The notes under the pieces were generated by a model. It saw only the letters and a program-made list of their open reading frames with translations. It was not told the DNA's origin and searched no databases. Of a DNA stretch of 64,000 bases, positions 55,000 through 64,000 are shown one piece after another. A program made the position numbers and the translations under genes. The stretch's first letter is position 1. Every line of letters starts with the position of its first letter. The DNA lies in contig NZ_SELS01000046.1 of assembly GCF_004197395.1 (NCBI RefSeq), positions 1 through 64,000 on the forward strand, in the 5' to 3' direction. The DNA is from Paraburkholderia sp. UYCP14C. Lineage in GTDB: Bacteria > Pseudomonadota > Gammaproteobacteria > Burkholderiales > Burkholderiaceae.

Positions 55000-56835
55000 A
55001 TGACACAAACAGTTGGCGATTTCATCATCGAGCGTCTTCATGCATGGGGCGTGCGGCGTATCTACGGCTATCCCGGCGACGGCATCAACGGCGTGTTCGG
55101 CGCATTGAGCCGAGCGCAAAGCGAAACGAAGAAACGCAACAAGGGCACGGATCAGCCCGGCCCGATCGAATTCATCCAGGTCCGCCATGAAGAAATGGCA
55201 GCCTTCATGGCCGCCGCGCATGCGAAGTTCACCGGCGAGCTGGGGGTGTGCATCGCCACATCCGGGCCTGGCGCATCGCACCTGCTGACGGGACTGTACG
55301 ACGCGCGCATGGACCACATGCCGGTGCTCGCGATTACCGGGCAGCAGGCACGCGCCGCGATCGGCGGACATTATCAGCAGGAACTCGATCTGCCGGCGAT
55401 GTTCAAGGACGTCGCCGGCTCGTTCGTCGGCTTTGCGACGATGCCCGCGCAGGTGCGTCACCTGGTCGATCGCGCGGTGCGCATCGCGCTCGCCGAGCGT
55501 GCGGTCACGGCGCTGATCTTGCCGAACGATCTGCAAGACCTCCCCTACGAAGCACCGGGTCGCAAGCATGGCACCCTGCATTCGGGCATCGGTTACGCGC
55601 GCCCGCGCATCGTACCGAACGACGAACAGTTGCGCGAGGCCGCCGACGTGCTGAACGCGGGACGCAAGGTCGCGATCCTGGTCGGCGCGGGCGCGCTCAA
55701 CGCAACCGACGAAGTGCTCGCCATCGCGGAGAAGCTCGGCGCCGGCGTCGCGAAGGCGCTGCTCGGCAAGGCCGCGCTGCCCGACGATTTGCCATGGGTG
55801 ACGGGCCCGATCGGCCTGCTCGGCACGAAGCCGAGCTACGACATGATGACCCACTGCGACACGTTGCTGATGATCGGCTCGGGCTTTCCCTACTCGGAGT
55901 TCCTGCCGAAGGAAGGCGACGCGCGCGGCGTGCAGATCGACATCAAGGCCGACATGCTGAGCCTGCGCTATCCGATGGAAGTCAACCTCGTTGGCGATAG
56001 CGCCGAGACCTTGCGCGCACTGCTGCCGCTGCTCGAGGAGAAGAAGGACCGCTCGTGGCGCGAGCGCATCGAAGGCTGGGTCTCCGACTGGTGGAAGACG
56101 CTCGAGAAGCGCGCGCATGAACCCGCCAAGGACGGCCTCAATCCGCAGCGCACCGTATGGGAACTGTCGAAGCGCATTCCATCGAACGCGATCGTCACCA
56201 GCGACTCGGGCTCGGTCGCGAACTGGTACGCGCGCGATCTGCAGGTGCAGCGCGGCATGATGTGCTCGCTGTCGGGCGGCCTCGCGTCGATGGGCGCGGC
56301 CGTGCCGTATGCGATCGCCGCGAAGTTCGCCTACCCCGAGCGGCCCGTGATCGCGCTGGTCGGCGACGGCGCCATGCAGATGAACAACATGGCCGAGCTG
56401 ATCACCGTCGCGAAGTACTGGCAAGGCTGGAGCGATCCGCGCTGGATCTGCATGGTCCTCAACAATGGCGACCTGAATCAGGTCACGTGGGAACAGCGTG
56501 TGATGGAAGGCGATCCGAAGTTCGAGGTCTCGCAGAACATTCCGTCCATTCCGTATCACCGCTTCGCGGAGCTGATCGGTTTAAAGGGCATCTACGTCGA
56601 CAATCCCGAGCAGATGGCCACCGCCTGGGACGACGCGCTCGCGTCGAATCGTCCTGTCGTGATCGAGGTGAAGGCCGATCCGAACGTGCCGCCGCTGCCG
56701 CCGCACATCACGCTCGCGCAGGCGAAGGCTTTCGCGCAGACACTGATGAAAGGCGATCCCGACGAGGGCAACGTAGTCGTCGAAACGGCGAAGCAGGTGC
56801 TCGGTGCCGTGCTGCCTGGGCATCACGACAAATAA
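55000..56835 (+). CDS. TPP-dependent pyruvate oxidase/dehydrogenase (PoxB-like)
   Basis: 611 aa from MTQTVGDFI. TPP-binding GDGAMQMNNMAELITV...NNGDLNQVTWEQR motif (GDG...NN) and the catalytic Glu in VRHEEMAAFMAAA; three-domain layout of pyruvate oxidase/acetolactate synthase enzymes. Likely converts pyruvate to acetate and CO2 with a quinone or other acceptor. Active TPP residues are all present. Followed by a dead GH15 gene. Confidence 0.9.
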   Translation: MTQTVGDFIIERLHAWGVRRIYGYPGDGINGVFGALSRAQSETKKRNKGTDQPGPIEFIQVRHEEMAAFMAAAHAKFTGELGVCIATSGPGASHLLTGLYDARMDHMPVLAITGQQARAAIGGHYQQELDLPAMFKDVAGSFVGFATMPAQVRHLVDRAVRIALAERAVTALILPNDLQDLPYEAPGRKHGTLHSGIGYARPRIVPNDEQLREAADVLNAGRKVAILVGAGALNATDEVLAIAEKLGAGVAKALLGKAALPDDLPWVTGPIGLLGTKPSYDMMTHCDTLLMIGSGFPYSEFLPKEGDARGVQIDIKADMLSLRYPMEVNLVGDSAETLRALLPLLEEKKDRSWRERIEGWVSDWWKTLEKRAHEPAKDGLNPQRTVWELSKRIPSNAIVTSDSGSVANWYARDLQVQRGMMCSLSGGLASMGAAVPYAIAAKFAYPERPVIALVGDGAMQMNNMAELITVAKYWQGWSDPRWICMVLNNGDLNQVTWEQRVMEGDPKFEVSQNIPSIPYHRFAELIGLKGIYVDNPEQMATAWDDALASNRPVVIEVKADPNVPPLPPHITLAQAKAFAQTLMKGDPDEGNVVVETAKQVLGAVLPGHHDK

Positions 56836-56846
56836 GGCGGCCGCAA

Positions 56847-57493
56847 ATGAAAGATCGCATCGCCAACCTGGATGTTTGCTCCGCGCCGGTCAGCGCCCGC
56901 GTCATTACACGTATTCGAAGGTCATGGCGTGGGTCGCACTCGATCGCTTCGTGGCAAACCATGAGCGATCCCGCAGCGTCGGGCACGCGACCTGTGCCCG
57001 ATTGTCGGCGCTTCGCGACCGTATTCGCGAAGAAGTGTTCCGCGAGGCCTGGAACGACGGGCTGAATTCCTTTGTTCAGTACTATGGCGGCCAGACCATC
57101 GATGCCAGCCTTCTGTTGCTGCCGGCCGTCGGATTCATTTCCGCCAGCGATCCGAAAATGGCGAGCACGACCGGGCGCATCGAACGGGAGTTGTCCGAGG
57201 GCGGCTTGGTTCGTCGAACTCAATCGACGCATGGCGGGCCTCACGAGGGCGCTTTCCTTGCATGTGCCTGCTGGCTTGCCGATTGTCTGCACCTGCAGGG
57301 GCGCCACGCGGAGGCTCGCGCCCAGTTCGAACGCGTGTTGTCTACGGCGAATGACCTGGGCCTGCTGGCGGAGGAATACAACGTTCCCGGCCGCCATCTA
57401 TCGGGCAATTTTCCGCAGGCGTTGACTCATCTGGCGGTGGTGAATACTGCATTGCGCCTGGGCGGCCCTGCTATCGCGCAGGGCGCCATATAA
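56847..57493 (+). pseudogene. glycoside hydrolase family 15 protein, internally deleted
   Basis: The 3' part (from about 56906) reads YTYSKVMAWVALDRF and GGQTIDASLLLLPAVGF, then EGAFLACACWLADCLHLQGRHAEARAQFERVL and NFPQALTHLAVV, the C-terminal third of GH15 glucoamylase/trehalase-like proteins. The start at 56847 (MKDRIANLD) resembles the beginning of the same family, but in another frame. So about 1.1 kb was lost between 56890 and 56905, with a frameshift. Confidence 0.85.
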
Positions 57494-57556
57494 GGTCCCT
57501 TATGGATCGCGCTGAAGCAGCGTCACTCCATCACCTGCTTCAGGGGAGTTTGGCAC

Positions 57557-57862
57557 TCACTGCGCACTTGATGCAGCCGTGCCTGACGCGCCCTTTGCGT
57601 GCTTGGCATTGTGGGGCATGCGAGTCGAGGACTTTGTTGTCGATCCCTTCGATGCGGACATCGACCCACTCGCGCCGCCGGTATTCGGTGCGCTAACTCC
57701 CGCCCCGCCCGGGCCCGCTCCGTTGGCTCCGCCCGCCACGCCAGCCCCAGCGCTCGTCCCTCCGCCGCCGCCGCCGGCCCCCTGTGCAGATGCCACACCG
57801 ACGGACGTCCCGACCAGAGCAAGACACACAATTGCTGTCTTCATTGCCTTCATTGCCTTCAT
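57557..57862 (-). CDS. secreted Gly/Ala-rich small protein with start-codon repeats
   Basis: 101 aa, signal peptide MKAMKAMKTAIVCLALVGT...ASAQ, then a Gly/Ala/Ser-rich mature chain (GAGGGGGGTSAGAG) with no predicted fold. GGGAGG precedes the first ATG. The 5' end is built of a 9-bp repeat ATGAAGGCA, giving three in-frame ATGs in a row. Function unknown, outside or periplasmic. Confidence 0.7.
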   Translation of the reverse strand: MKAMKAMKTAIVCLALVGTSVGVASAQGAGGGGGGTSAGAGVAGGANGAGPGGAGVSAPNTGGASGSMSASKGSTTKSSTRMPHNAKHAKGASGTAASSAQ

Positions 57863-58130
57863 GATTGCCTCCCTTAGATGACCGCAAACGCGCGGAAAGG
57901 CCGACGAGCGAGTCCGTTCAACACGCACTGGTTTAGATATCGCACGGCGGCAATCTGGAAGCGCAACGAATATGCCAGACCTCGTGCCGGTCAGTCGTCG
58001 TCAGCGCCTCGCGACTTCTCCTTGCATGAGGTGCAGACGATCGAACAAGGCTTATACCCTTCAATGCCGTTCATTACAGACGCTCACGTAAGCGGTCGCC
58101 GGCAGCACCTGGCGTACCGGCCGGCTTTCC

Positions 58131-60425
58131 TCAGCGCGCGCCGGCCGTGACGACCCGCACCGGAATCGACTTTGCGCCCGGCACTTTGCTCTCTTTCGCG
58201 TAGTGCCACAGCGGCAGCAGCGGATTGCACTCCGGGTAGTAGCCGCCGATGCATCCCTGCGGGACGTCGAACGGCACGACGCTGAGTCCGTCGACGCGGC
58301 GCTCGACGCCATCGTCCGCGATCGTCTCGAGGCCGATAATGTCGCCATGCGCGAGGCCGCGCTTTTCCATGTCGGCGGGATTCATCAGGATCACCATGCG
58401 CGAACCCTTGATTCCCCTGAAGCGATCGTCGAGGCTATAGATCGTCGTGTTGAACTGGCTGTCACTGCGCAAGGTCATCAGCCTCAGCGCGTTGGGTTCG
58501 CGACCGGGCATGTCGGGATCTTCACCGAGAGAAGCGGGCACCATGAACTCAGCCTTGCCGCTTTTGGTCTTCCATTCACGCTGACGCGCGGGCAGTGGCC
58601 GGATAACGCCGCCGGGCGTCCACATGCGCGACTCGAAGTCATGGAACATCTCGGGCCACGTCTTCGACATCTCGACGCGCACGCGCGAATAGTCGTCGCG
58701 CCATGCATCCCAGTCGACGCTCGACTGCTCGCCGAGCGTCGCCTTCGCGATGCCCGCGATGATGAACGGCTCCGAGCGTATCGTCGGCGCTGCCGGTTCG
58801 ACCACGCCATGCGAGCCGTGAAAGTGCGCCGTGCTGTCTTCCATCGACACCGCCTGCTCGCCGCCCGCCTGCCGGTCGATTTCGATGCGGCTCAGACACG
58901 GCAGCAGATACGAGCGCGGGCCGTGCACCAGATGGCTGCGATTGAGTTTGGTCGTCACGTTGACGGTCAACCCCAGCGCGGCCCACGCCGGCTCGGTGCG
59001 AATCCGGTCGGGCACCGAGCGCACGAGGTTGCCGCCCAGGTTGATCATCGCGTTGACCTTGCCGTCGAGCATCGCCTCGAAGGCCTCGACGATGCTCATG
59101 CCTTTCTCGCGCGGCGGCTCGAACGAGAACTGTTTGGCTAGCTGATCGAGCGGCGCGAGTTCAGGCTTTTCGGTGATGCCGACCGTGCGCTGTCCCTGCA
59201 CGTTCGAATGTCCGCGTATCGGCGATGGCCCCGCGCCCGGCTTGCCGACATTGCCGCGCAGCATCAGCAGATTGCACACCATGCGCACGTTCTGCACGCC
59301 CATCCGATGCTGCGTGAGGCCCATGCCGTAGTGGATGATCACCGCGTTTGCCTTGATGTATTCGTCGGCGGCCGCTTCGAGCGCGGCGCGGGGCAGACCG
59401 CTCTCGCGCTCGATGTCGTCCCAGCTCGCGGCGCGCACGTACTGCGCGAAATTCTCGTAGCCGTTCGTATGCTCGCGAACGAAATCGATATCGACGACGC
59501 GCGCGCCGCCCGTGCTCACCGCGCGATCGTCCGCTTCGATGACGAGCTTGCAGATGCCGAGGATCGCTGCGGTATCGCCGCCCGTCTTCACCTGATGGTA
59601 CTGCGTGCTGATCTGCGTATCGCTGGGCGTAAGCATGTCCACCGGTGACTGCGGATTCGCGAAGTGCAGCAGGCCCGGCTCGCGCAACGGATTGAACGTG
59701 ATGATCGGCACACCGCGTTTGCGCGCATCCTGCAACTGATGCAGCATGCGCGGGCTATTCGTGCCGACGTTCTGGCCGAAGAAGAACATCAGGTCGGTCT
59801 TCTCGAAGTCGTCGAGCGAGACCGTGCCGACGCCCACCCCGATCGACTCCTTGAGTCCGACGGCGGTGCTTTCGTGGCACATGTTCGAACTGTCGGGCAG
59901 ATTGTTGGTGCCGTACATGCGCGCGAAAAGCTGCAGCATATACGAGGTCTCGAGCGACGCGCGCCCCGAAGTGTAGAAGACCACGCTGGCCGGCTCGAGA
60001 GTGCGCAGTTCGGCACCGATCGCATCGAATGCTTCCTGCCACGGCACCGGCACGTACCGGTCGGTGACCGGATCGTAGCGCATCGGCTCGGTCAACCGGC
60101 CCGCCTCTTCGAGATCGTGGTCGTGCCATTTCGCAAGTTCGCTGACCGTGTGGAGCTCGAAGAAATCGGGTGTCACGCGTTTGGCCGTGAGGTCCCACGC
60201 CGTCGCTTTCGCGCCGCTTTCGCAGAACTCGAACGTATGCGGATCCGCCGGCTTCGCCCACGAACAACTGACGCACATGAAACCATCGGGCTTGTTCTGA
60301 TGCATGAGGACCCGGCTGTCCTTCAGCGGCGCTTTTTCCTGCAACAGGATCGTCGCGACTGCCTTGACCGAACCCCATCCACCCGATGCGTACGGATACG
60401 CGTCGCTTTTGTCGTCTTTGCTCAT
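58131..60425 (-). CDS. ydeP: YdeP/FdhF-type molybdopterin oxidoreductase
   Basis: 764 aa from MSKDDKSDA. The N-terminal CVSCSWAKPADPHTFEFC block (Cys51, 54, 68) matches the YdeP family, a formate-dehydrogenase-like protein linked to acid resistance. Motifs GQNVGTNSPRMLHQL and RGNVGKPGAGPSPIRGHSNVQG follow in the cofactor domains, and DLTAKR near residue 79. It has no twin-arginine signal, so it is probably cytoplasmic. Substrate not known; the E. coli protein is acid-stress related. Gene is separate from the cytochrome unit to its right. Confidence 0.92.
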   Translation of the reverse strand: MSKDDKSDAYPYASGGWGSVKAVATILLQEKAPLKDSRVLMHQNKPDGFMCVSCSWAKPADPHTFEFCESGAKATAWDLTAKRVTPDFFELHTVSELAKWHDHDLEEAGRLTEPMRYDPVTDRYVPVPWQEAFDAIGAELRTLEPASVVFYTSGRASLETSYMLQLFARMYGTNNLPDSSNMCHESTAVGLKESIGVGVGTVSLDDFEKTDLMFFFGQNVGTNSPRMLHQLQDARKRGVPIITFNPLREPGLLHFANPQSPVDMLTPSDTQISTQYHQVKTGGDTAAILGICKLVIEADDRAVSTGGARVVDIDFVREHTNGYENFAQYVRAASWDDIERESGLPRAALEAAADEYIKANAVIIHYGMGLTQHRMGVQNVRMVCNLLMLRGNVGKPGAGPSPIRGHSNVQGQRTVGITEKPELAPLDQLAKQFSFEPPREKGMSIVEAFEAMLDGKVNAMINLGGNLVRSVPDRIRTEPAWAALGLTVNVTTKLNRSHLVHGPRSYLLPCLSRIEIDRQAGGEQAVSMEDSTAHFHGSHGVVEPAAPTIRSEPFIIAGIAKATLGEQSSVDWDAWRDDYSRVRVEMSKTWPEMFHDFESRMWTPGGVIRPLPARQREWKTKSGKAEFMVPASLGEDPDMPGREPNALRLMTLRSDSQFNTTIYSLDDRFRGIKGSRMVILMNPADMEKRGLAHGDIIGLETIADDGVERRVDGLSVVPFDVPQGCIGGYYPECNPLLPLWHYAKESKVPGAKSIPVRVVTAGAR

Positions 60426-60622
60426 GAGTCCACCCCGTTCACCAGAAATGTCACGTCATGAGCAATCAGCACGTCGCGTTCCAGGCCGCACCGCATTGTC
60501 GCGGGACGGTGCTTGCTGCGCCGCGTCGACTCGCCGCGACGCGAGACATTGCGAGAAGGCTACGCCCCAGCCGACAGACCAGGTCGCGAGAACCCAAACG
60601 GCTTCGAGGTCTTCCCCTTTGT

Positions 60623-62059
60623 CTATTTGTGCAAGGCCGCGCGAACGCTCGATACGTCATGCTGCGTCACGGGCGAAGCCGCATTGCCCCATGTGTTGCG
60701 AACGAAGGTCAGCACATGGGCCATTTCAGTGTCGTTCAATTTACCTGCGAACGACGGCATCTTTCGGGCCTCCGGTCCCCCGTCGGTCTGCGGGCTGCCG
60801 CCACCCTCGACGAGCAGTCGCACAAGCGATGTCGCCGAAGGCGACAACACAGCGGGGTTGCCCGCGAGGCGCGGGTATTTATGCAAGACGCCCGCCCCAT
60901 CCACCTGATGGCAACGCGCGCAATAGGTCGCATAGATGCCGGCGCCCGGGCGTTCGACATCGCCAGTCTTCAACGCCTGTACGGTCTGCAGTGCAGCGCG
61001 CGACTGTGCATCGAAGCGGCCGCTCGCGGCACGCGGCGGAAGACTCTTCAGGTATGCAGCGATCGCGCCGAGATCGTCGTCGTTCAGATACTGCGTGCTG
61101 TCCTCCACAACCTGCACCATGCTGCCGAAGGTGATCAGTCCTCCACCGTGGCCGTGCTTGAGGAAGGCGGCAATGTCGGTGGCGGAAGTGCGGCCGAGTC
61201 CCGAACCAGGATCGCCCGTCAGGTTCGGTGCAAACCAATGGTCGTTGGTGCCACCCGTCAGATAAGCCGTGCTGGACTCGCTGTAGCCGCGCTCCTCATA
61301 AGCGGGCCCACGAGGCGTGTGGCAGGCTCCGCAATGTCCGAGCGATTGCACGAGATACGCACCGCGATTCCATTGCGCGTCGCGCCCGGCTTCGGGCTTG
61401 AACACGCCACTTGGCGTAAACATCCAGTCCCAGAACATCAATGCCCAGCGCTGGTTGAAGGGGAACGGCAAACGCGTTTGCGGTGCAGGAGTGCCGACTG
61501 GCTTCACGCCGTGCATGAAATAGGTGTAAAGCGCGTGCAGGTCATCATCGGAAATCTTTGCGAACGATGGGTACGGCATGGCCGGATACAGACGCGTGCC
61601 GCCGGGTGCGATGCCGTCGCGCAAGACGCGCACAAAGTCGTCGTAGCTATATCGGCCGATGCCGGTACGCGGGTCGGGCGTGATGTTCGATGAGTAGATG
61701 ACACCGAATGGCGTCGCCATTCCCAGGCCGCCGGCGAAAGACGGTGATGCAACGGGCGTGGCGCCCGGCGGTGTTACGCGTGGTGGCGCAGTATGGCAGC
61801 CGGCACAGTCGGCGGCTTTGGCAAGATATGCGCCGCGAGCAATCTCCGCCGGGTCGGCATTGCTTGCGGCGCTATCGGCGGTTCTGCCTGCGACGGCAGG
61901 TGGGCTGCCGCCCGTTGCCGGTGTGGCTTCGCTCGCCGCCCGACCTCCCGTCAATCCGAATCCCAGCGCCCACGCCATCATCGCGCTTATTCTCAGGCGC
62001 CTGAGCAATCGCCGCCATCGACCCTGGGACCGCGTAACGGACTCGCTGGAAGCGTTCAT
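60623..62059 (-). CDS. three-heme cytochrome c (alcohol/gluconate dehydrogenase subunit type)
   Basis: 478 aa. Signal or membrane anchor at residues 20-45 (SAMMAWALGFGLTGGRA), then three CXXCH heme sites: CAGCH (85-89), CGACH and CARCH. This is the architecture of membrane-bound dehydrogenase cytochrome subunits that pass electrons from a periplasmic dehydrogenase to ubiquinone or oxidase. It lies 2 bp after the small membrane protein and in the oxidase operon, so here it probably donates to the neighbouring oxidase. Confidence 0.9.
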   Translation of the reverse strand: MNASSESVTRSQGRWRRLLRRLRISAMMAWALGFGLTGGRAASEATPATGGSPPAVAGRTADSAASNADPAEIARGAYLAKAADCAGCHTAPPRVTPPGATPVASPSFAGGLGMATPFGVIYSSNITPDPRTGIGRYSYDDFVRVLRDGIAPGGTRLYPAMPYPSFAKISDDDLHALYTYFMHGVKPVGTPAPQTRLPFPFNQRWALMFWDWMFTPSGVFKPEAGRDAQWNRGAYLVQSLGHCGACHTPRGPAYEERGYSESSTAYLTGGTNDHWFAPNLTGDPGSGLGRTSATDIAAFLKHGHGGGLITFGSMVQVVEDSTQYLNDDDLGAIAAYLKSLPPRAASGRFDAQSRAALQTVQALKTGDVERPGAGIYATYCARCHQVDGAGVLHKYPRLAGNPAVLSPSATSLVRLLVEGGGSPQTDGGPEARKMPSFAGKLNDTEMAHVLTFVRNTWGNAASPVTQHDVSSVRAALHK

Positions 62060-62061
62060 GA

Positions 62062-62487
62062 TCACCACCACCGGCACGGCGACACGATCGCCAACGCCAC
62101 GTCCGTCGCCACCAGCGCGAACATGAATAGGGCGCTGCACATCGCAGCGACGCGGCCCAGAAACCCCGCGAGCGCGAGTTTCGTCTGGGGCACATCGCTC
62201 AACGTACTGCGATTCTTCGCTCCGACCCGGCGTAGATTGCGCCACGCAATCAGACTGCCGGATGCGCCGGCTATGAAACACACCGCACTGATCGCCATCA
62301 GAGCCGGGCGCAGCCACGGCACGACCGGCGCAGGCAGCGGCTCGCCACCTGGATAGCAACTCTGCGCGGCCAGAGTCTCGGCAATCAGCATTTGCACGAG
62401 CCAAGCCAGCGGTGCCAGCAGCAATGCGGCGAGCAGGCGCACTCGCGTCGGAGACGGCGTATCGGGTGGTTTCATGTCCGCGGCCAT
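62062..62487 (-). CDS. small membrane protein of the oxidase cluster
   Basis: 141 aa, four hydrophobic segments (LLAALLLAPLAWLVQMLIAE, LMAISAVCFIAGASGSLIA, LAGFLGRVAAMCSALFMFALVATDVAL). I prefer the ATG giving MAADMKPP because of CAGGAAT upstream; the ATG at 62475 overlapping the coxC stop (ATGA) is equally possible. It resembles unannotated membrane proteins near cytochrome oxidase genes, and may help assembly. Confidence 0.75.
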   Translation of the reverse strand: MAADMKPPDTPSPTRVRLLAALLLAPLAWLVQMLIAETLAAQSCYPGGEPLPAPVVPWLRPALMAISAVCFIAGASGSLIAWRNLRRVGAKNRSTLSDVPQTKLALAGFLGRVAAMCSALFMFALVATDVALAIVSPCRWW

Positions 62488-63125
62488 GACCATTCCTGGA
62501 ACAGGTACGGCGTCAGATACAGCGTGCAGAAAATAAACAGCCACACGATATCGACGAAATGCCAGTACAAGCCGCCGATCGTCAACGCGGCGCAGCGCTT
62601 TTCGTCGAAGTAGCCGAGTGCGGTCCACAGCAGCAGAAGCGCCAGCACGACGATGCCCACCGCCACGTGTGCCATGTGAAACCCGGTGATCGTAAAGTAC
62701 AGCGAGCCATACAGATGCGTGGTGAGGCCATACGGATGGTTATGCCATTCGAGCAACTGGATACCCATGAATGTGCACCCAAGCGCGACGCCGACCGCCA
62801 TCGAAGTTACTGCCCAACGCAAGCGTCTGCGTCGCACCAAACGCTCGCACAGCCAGACGAACGCGCTGCTCGACAACAGGATGATCGTGTTCGCGATGCC
62901 GAGCCCAAGCTTGGGCAGCCCTTCAGGCGGCCAGTGCTGCGAGCTTTGCGAGGCGAGATACAGATACGTGAAGATCAGGTAGCCAAACAATGCCCCTTCT
63001 GTCGCAATCAACGTCAGGCAGCCCCACCAGCCGCCCGAACGTTCGCCCGCGCTCCCCACCGGCAACGGGAGTGCCGATTCCGCGGACTGCCCCGATGGGT
63101 GATTGATGTCAACGGCGTCGCTCAT
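62472..63125 (-). CDS. coxC: cytochrome c oxidase subunit III
   Basis: 217 aa from MSDAVDINH. The seven-helix COX3 pattern is clear: GGWWGCLTLIATEGALFG, WEWHNHPYGL-like LLEWHNHPYG, and HMAHVAVGIVVLALLL plus WHFVDIVWLFIF near the C-terminus. Located between subunit I and the small membrane protein, spacing 1 bp to coxA. Confidence 0.93.
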   Translation of the reverse strand: MSDAVDINHPSGQSAESALPLPVGSAGERSGGWWGCLTLIATEGALFGYLIFTYLYLASQSSQHWPPEGLPKLGLGIANTIILLSSSAFVWLCERLVRRRRLRWAVTSMAVGVALGCTFMGIQLLEWHNHPYGLTTHLYGSLYFTITGFHMAHVAVGIVVLALLLLWTALGYFDEKRCAALTIGGLYWHFVDIVWLFIFCTLYLTPYLFQEWSWPRT

Positions 63126-63126
63126 G

Positions 63127-64000
63127 TCAGCTTCCCGTATCGTGAACGGGAACGGGTTCCCGCTGGACGAGCCCGCGCTCGGGCCACAACCACACCGTGA
63201 TCGACACAGCACAGCCTGCCAGCATTGCGCCCGCAAAAATCCATTCCCCTAGCGCGAGTCCCGCGAAGACGAGCGTCACGAATATCCCGAGCCAGAACGG
63301 TGTATACGAGTCGCCCGGCATCTTCAGGATCACATCGGGCAGCGCCTCCAGCGCGGTCGTGCCGAGCGCTTCGCGGCCCTGCGCAAGCAGATAGCCTTCG
63401 TCGAGCTGCGAGCGCGACCGGTGATCGCTGTCCACCTCGTCAATGCGGCCCTCCCACAATGGATGCCGGCTCGCGAGCGACGGTACCACCGCAAAGTTAT
63501 AAGGCGGTGGAGGTGAGCTCACCGACCATTCGAGCGTGGGAGCATCCCATGGATTGTCGCCAGCGGGCTTGCCGCTTTTAAGACTCACCAGCAGATCGAC
63601 GATAAAAATCAACACGCCCGCCGCAAACAGGAACGACCCCAAGGAGGTGACGAGATTGACCGTATTCCAGCCCATGTCGGGCGGATAGGTGTAAATGCGG
63701 CGCGGCATGCCCAGTAGCCCCGCGATATGCATCGGGAAGAACGCAATATTGAAGCCGGCGAATAACACCCAGAAGCCCAGCTTGCCGAGGCGCTCACTCA
63801 TCATCCTGCCGGTGAACTTGGGAAACCAGAAGTAGATGCCGCCAATCACGGGAAACACATTGATGCCGAGCAGGACGTAGTGCAGATGCGCGACCACGAA
63901 ATAAGTATCGGTGAGCTGCCAGTCGAACGGCACAGCCGCCGTCATCACCCCGGACACACCGCCGATCACGAACAGCAGCACGAACGCCGCGAAGAACAGG
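63127..64000 (-). CDS. coxA: cytochrome c oxidase subunit I, C-terminal part
   Basis: Partial; the 5' end is off the right edge. The visible 290 residues hold the subunit I helices DTYFVVAHLHYVLLG with the His ligand of CuB/heme a3, and FPVIGGIYFWFPKFTG and HIAGLLGMPRRIYTYP. A 120-residue C-terminal extension follows (DEGYLLAQGREALGTT, then a two-helix membrane end) as in fused CoxA-type enzymes. Terminal reductase of O2. Confidence 0.95.
   Translation of the reverse strand, partial: LFFAAFVLLFVIGGVSGVMTAAVPFDWQLTDTYFVVAHLHYVLLGINVFPVIGGIYFWFPKFTGRMMSERLGKLGFWVLFAGFNIAFFPMHIAGLLGMPRRIYTYPPDMGWNTVNLVTSLGSFLFAAGVLIFIVDLLVSLKSGKPAGDNPWDAPTLEWSVSSPPPPYNFAVVPSLASRHPLWEGRIDEVDSDHRSRSQLDEGYLLAQGREALGTTALEALPDVILKMPGDSYTPFWLGIFVTLVFAGLALGEWIFAGAMLAGCAVSITVWLWPERGLVQREPVPVHDTGS

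Noticed and set aside
60458-61693. 411-codon plus-strand open frame
   Set aside because: Antisense to the cytochrome c gene with heme sites on the other strand; no motif in its translation.
1-64000. CRISPR arrays, rRNA or tRNA genes
   Set aside because: No regularly spaced repeats and no conserved RNA segments were found on reading through.

Overview
The window looks like a chromosomal segment of a Burkholderiales bacterium, most like Paraburkholderia or Caballeronia. I infer this from the high GC, the many LysR regulators, a Gram-negative general porin ending in Phe, a DUF3331 protein, the adc-bdhA-patatin operon, the three-gene pntA/pntA2/pntB set and a NodT/EmrA/DHA2 efflux operon. No rRNA, tRNA, CRISPR array or intact insertion sequence was seen.

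Left part (1-22 kb): the start of a methylmalonate-semialdehyde dehydrogenase gene; a very large kinase/ATPase/GAF/PAS/histidine-kinase sensor; a three-gene drug-efflux operon; a small oxidoreductase, tautomerase, DUF3331 and DJ-1/PfpI stretch; a ketone-body operon (adc, bdhA, patatin, small membrane protein) below a LysR gene; a second LysR gene; and the proton-translocating transhydrogenase operon.

Middle part (22-34.7 kb): one long minus-strand accessory cluster with glutathione reductase, two glutathione S-transferases, two quinone oxidoreductases plus a remnant of a third, a flavin monooxygenase, an aldehyde dehydrogenase, a carboxymuconolactone-decarboxylase-like protein, a YciI protein, a nitronate-monooxygenase-like protein, a DUF3500 protein and an unrecognised 135-aa protein. 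Three transcription units carry the same upstream element, a pair of half-sites offset by exactly 21 bp, as expected for an AraC/XylS-type activator. This looks like a co-regulated, glutathione-linked catabolic system whose substrate I cannot name, and it is the best candidate here for an undescribed pathway.

Then (35.2-40.4 kb) comes a bufferin-type peptide locus: two Cys-rich precursors with different Cys spacing, DoxX, an MNIO (DUF692) enzyme and its DUF2063 partner, with an alpha/beta-hydrolase-like protein lacking its nucleophile between them, followed by an acetamidase/formamidase.

From 41.4 to 49.5 kb lies a transport and catabolism unit: hydroxyacyl-CoA-dehydrogenase-like and opine-dehydrogenase-like genes, a translationally coupled AraC-LysR regulator pair, a porin, an MFS carrier and a LysE exporter. 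From 49.5 to 57.5 kb the DNA is visibly eroded. It holds remnants of ParA-like, WYL-regulator, alcohol dehydrogenase and GH15 genes, an IS-like inverted repeat pair and a near-perfect 34-bp palindrome, scattered among intact stress-type genes (YflT-like, ParB-like, a GsiB-type SDR, a PoxB-like TPP enzyme). An internally deleted TAXI transporter gene lies earlier, at 40.5 kb. The right end holds a YdeP-type molybdoenzyme, a three-heme cytochrome c and cytochrome oxidase subunits III and I, the last running off the window.
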